A stretch of DNA of 7,028 nt, taken from JAICLL01 sp035252155. Lineage in GTDB: Bacteria; Planctomycetota; Planctomycetia; Pirellulales; JAICIG01. The position numbers were made by a program, and so were the translations under genes. How positions within the stretch are numbered: position 1 is the stretch's first letter; each line of letters starts with the position of its first letter. This document shows positions 5,508 to 7,028 of this stretch, in pieces. The notes beneath the pieces were generated by a model. It did not search any database. It saw only the letters and a program-made list of their open reading frames with translations, and was not told the origin of the DNA. The stretch lies in contig DATFDL010000185.1 in NCBI GenBank assembly GCA_035252155.1, positions 1 through 7,028 of the forward strand. Direction: 5' to 3'.

Positions 5508-6847
5508 AATCCCACCGGCTCGATGCCCTGAGGCTCGGGCGTTTCGTCGGTGATGATCTTCCAGCTAGCGCCCATTTCGCGCATCGCGCGAAAATCGCGG
5601 GGCTGGTAGGCGAATTCTAACTGCGGCGTGTCGAGCGGTGTGCCGGCCAGGCGTGAATCCATCGCCGCGTCGAGCGCGCCGGTGACCAGCAGCGTGCGCT
5701 CGACGGGATAGGGCGGGCGGCGCTCGCGGAAGTGCGTCTGAATGGCGTGGGACAGCGCCTTAAATAAGTTGCGGTTGTTCCACGGGCCGGTATAAAGCTG
5801 TGTCGCTCGGACTTGCGGCTCGCCCGTCAGCCGACAGGCGAAATTCCAGCGATTGGCGCCGCCGGGGATGCCCAAGGCAAGTCCGCGCAGCCCGTCGCGA
5901 TAATGCACCGAAATGCCGTGCGATTGCTTCTCGACGCCAAGTTTCTTGGCCAGCTCGGCCACCGGCGGTTGCCCCGGCCCCAGCTCGGCGGCCATCGCCG
6001 CGTCGGCCAATTCGGGCGACCACTTGCCCGCCTCGGCGGCTTTCCACAACGCATCGCCTTCCCAATACTCCACCTGCGAAATGCCGGTCTCTCCGCCCGA
6101 GCGAAACTCGACGAACGACTGAAGAACCTCCAAGGCGTGAAAACCATAGCCTTCGGGCGGCCCGCCGTGGATCGAAACGGCCTCGGCGATTTTCGCTCCT
6201 TCGGGCAGTTCCAGCACCGGCCGGCGTTGTGCCAAAGGAACCGAGCTGCCGGCCATCAGGGGAATTTTCAATCGGCCGGCCGCGTCGTACATCTGCTTGG
6301 CCCAGTCCCACCGATACGAGAGATGCTTGTCATTGAAGACCGGCACGGCCCGGCCGCTGCGTTCAAACACCGCCACGATTTCATCGAAGAAACGTTTTCG
6401 CGGGTATTCGGTCTGACCTTTCGCATTGACCGGATATTTGCCGTGCTCTCCGATCGACAGCACGGCGTCGACGGCCAACCGCTCGCCGCCCCGGCAGAGC
6501 GCCTCGCCGATCGTCGGGAAAATGGTGATGCCGAATTTTTTGGCCACCGCCCGTGACATGTCGCCGGCCGGAAACTGATCGCCGTAAAAGCTGACAACGT
6601 CCATGCCGGGCTCGGTCCTGCGGCCATTGAACAAATACGGCTCCAGGAAGTTCTCAAGAATCACATGGGCATGGCTGCGATACGTGAACTCCGTGAACAC
6701 CGCCGCGACCTTCAGGCGGCGCTGGGACGCGTCTTGCGCCGAACTGCGCCGCACGCCGCCCAGCAGCGCGGCAGCCACCCCGCCGGCCAGAAACCGACGT
6801 CGGGATACATGCAATTGCATCGCGGGGCACTCAGACGTTGTGTCCAT
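5504..6847 (-). CDS. Tat-exported protein of unknown function, upstream partner of the P450
   Basis: This 447-residue protein has a clear twin-arginine signal: SRRRFLAGG (15-23), a hydrophobic stretch GGVAAALLGG (22-31) and a likely cleavage after SSA (35-37). The mature part starts with a predicted strand, RLKVAAVFTEF, and later shows VDAVLSIGEHGKY (126-138), AVPVFNDKHLSYRWDWAKQM (167-186) and IPLMAGSSVPL (195-205), which suggests an alpha/beta fold. Conserved-looking acidic and aromatic clusters such as EYWEGDALW (260-268) lie in the second half. I do not recognise a characterised family. Planctomycetes hold many Tat-exported proteins of this general type, but that does not give a function. 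The start may be ATG 6847 or ATG 6820 (MQLHVSRRRFLAGG); the latter gives a more usual Tat n-region. Neither has a Shine-Dalgarno. Folded export via Tat places it outside the cytoplasmic membrane, away from the cytosolic P450. Confidence 0.85.
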   Translation of the reverse strand: MDTTSECPAMQLHVSRRRFLAGGVAAALLGGVRRSSAQDASQRRLKVAAVFTEFTYRSHAHVILENFLEPYLFNGRRTEPGMDVVSFYGDQFPAGDMSRAVAKKFGITIFPTIGEALCRGGERLAVDAVLSIGEHGKYPVNAKGQTEYPRKRFFDEIVAVFERSGRAVPVFNDKHLSYRWDWAKQMYDAAGRLKIPLMAGSSVPLAQRRPVLELPEGAKIAEAVSIHGGPPEGYGFHALEVLQSFVEFRSGGETGISQVEYWEGDALWKAAEAGKWSPELADAAMAAELGPGQPPVAELAKKLGVEKQSHGISVHYRDGLRGLALGIPGGANRWNFACRLTGEPQVRATQLYTGPWNNRNLFKALSHAIQTHFRERRPPYPVERTLLVTGALDAAMDSRLAGTPLDTPQLEFAYQPRDFRAMREMGASWKIITDETPEPQGIEPVGL

Positions 6848-6937
6848 TGGATGTAAACTTCAGGACTATGGTCGAACGCAGGGTGCCACGGCATCCGTCG
6901 CGGCGCATCAGGCGTCGAAGTCGCGGGAACGCGCTAC

Positions 6938-7013
6938 CGCCGCGATGGACGCCGTGCCGTTTTGCGTTCCGCGGGCGGCATCTCCCCCACTCCGCACGGC
7001 GTCCGCCGCGGCG
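6938..7013. repeat. 20-bp inverted repeat upstream of the Tat-P450 operon
   Basis: The arms are 6938-6957 and 6994-7013. They share CGCCGCG and GGACGCCGTGC, with only a central AT/GC pair of mismatches, so 18 of 20 positions match. The spacer is 36 bp. On the plus strand the right arm is followed by ATTTTCC. It lies about 90-165 bp before the Tat gene start, so it could be an operator, a cruciform, or the terminator hairpin of a gene outside the window. The rest of 6848-7028 holds no convincing gene; a 64-residue minus-strand frame (6831-7025) is Arg-rich and looks spurious. Confidence 0.45.
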
Positions 7014-7028
7014 ATTTTCCGTCACACG

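Noticed and set aside
5813..6556. 247-residue plus-strand frame opposite the Tat gene
   Set aside because: Antisense shadow from high GC content; no recognisable domain.
6831..7025. 64-residue GTG-started minus-strand frame at the right edge
   Set aside because: Arg-rich composition, overlap with the start of the Tat gene, and the strong inverted repeat inside it all point to non-coding DNA.

Overview
The window looks like a high-GC chromosomal segment from a member of the Planctomycetota, probably a Pirellulales-type lineage. This is inferred from the style of the proteins: a long sigma-70 factor with extra N-terminal helix-turn-helix modules, a Tat-exported protein of the kind these bacteria carry in many copies, and several genes without Shine-Dalgarno sites. 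No rRNA or other taxonomic marker is present, so the assignment is tentative. I see five complete protein genes and one gene cut by the left edge. I see no tRNA, rRNA, CRISPR array, transposase or integrase.

Left part (1-1932). A ribosome-hibernation (HPF/RaiA, S30AE) type protein runs off the left edge on the minus strand. After about 500 bp of divergent intergenic DNA, two small heat-shock proteins (Hsp20/alpha-crystallin) follow in tandem on the plus strand. Each of these three genes has a clear GGAGG-type ribosome binding site. The intergenic DNA holds a TATAAA box overlapped upstream by an inverted repeat, and the hsp20 leader can be drawn as an H-type pseudoknot.

Middle (1933-4277). 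Convergent to the hsp20 pair, with a compact hairpin between them, is a 557-residue sigma-70 family factor on the minus strand. It has intact regions 1.2, 2 and 4, a shortened region 3, altered residues in the -10 recognition helix, and about 300 N-terminal residues containing one MerR/excisionase-like and two homeodomain-like helix-turn-helix segments. About 670 bp without a convincing gene lie upstream of it, including a pair of mutually exclusive hairpins. Chaperones, a ribosome-silencing factor and an atypical sigma factor side by side suggest a stress-response neighbourhood. Whether the sigma factor controls the others is inference.

Right part (4278-7028). A two-gene minus-strand operon encodes a Tat-exported protein of unrecognised function and then a soluble bacterial cytochrome P450, overlapping by four bases (GTGA). 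The P450 has normal ExxR and heme-Cys motifs but AGHLTT in the I-helix, where an acidic residue normally precedes the conserved Thr. No ferredoxin or reductase gene is visible. A 20-bp inverted repeat (18/20 matches) lies upstream of the operon.

The points most worth a second look are the sigma factor architecture and its -10 helix, the P450 I-helix substitution with the tightly coupled exported partner, and the possible RNA structures in the hsp20 and sigma leaders.
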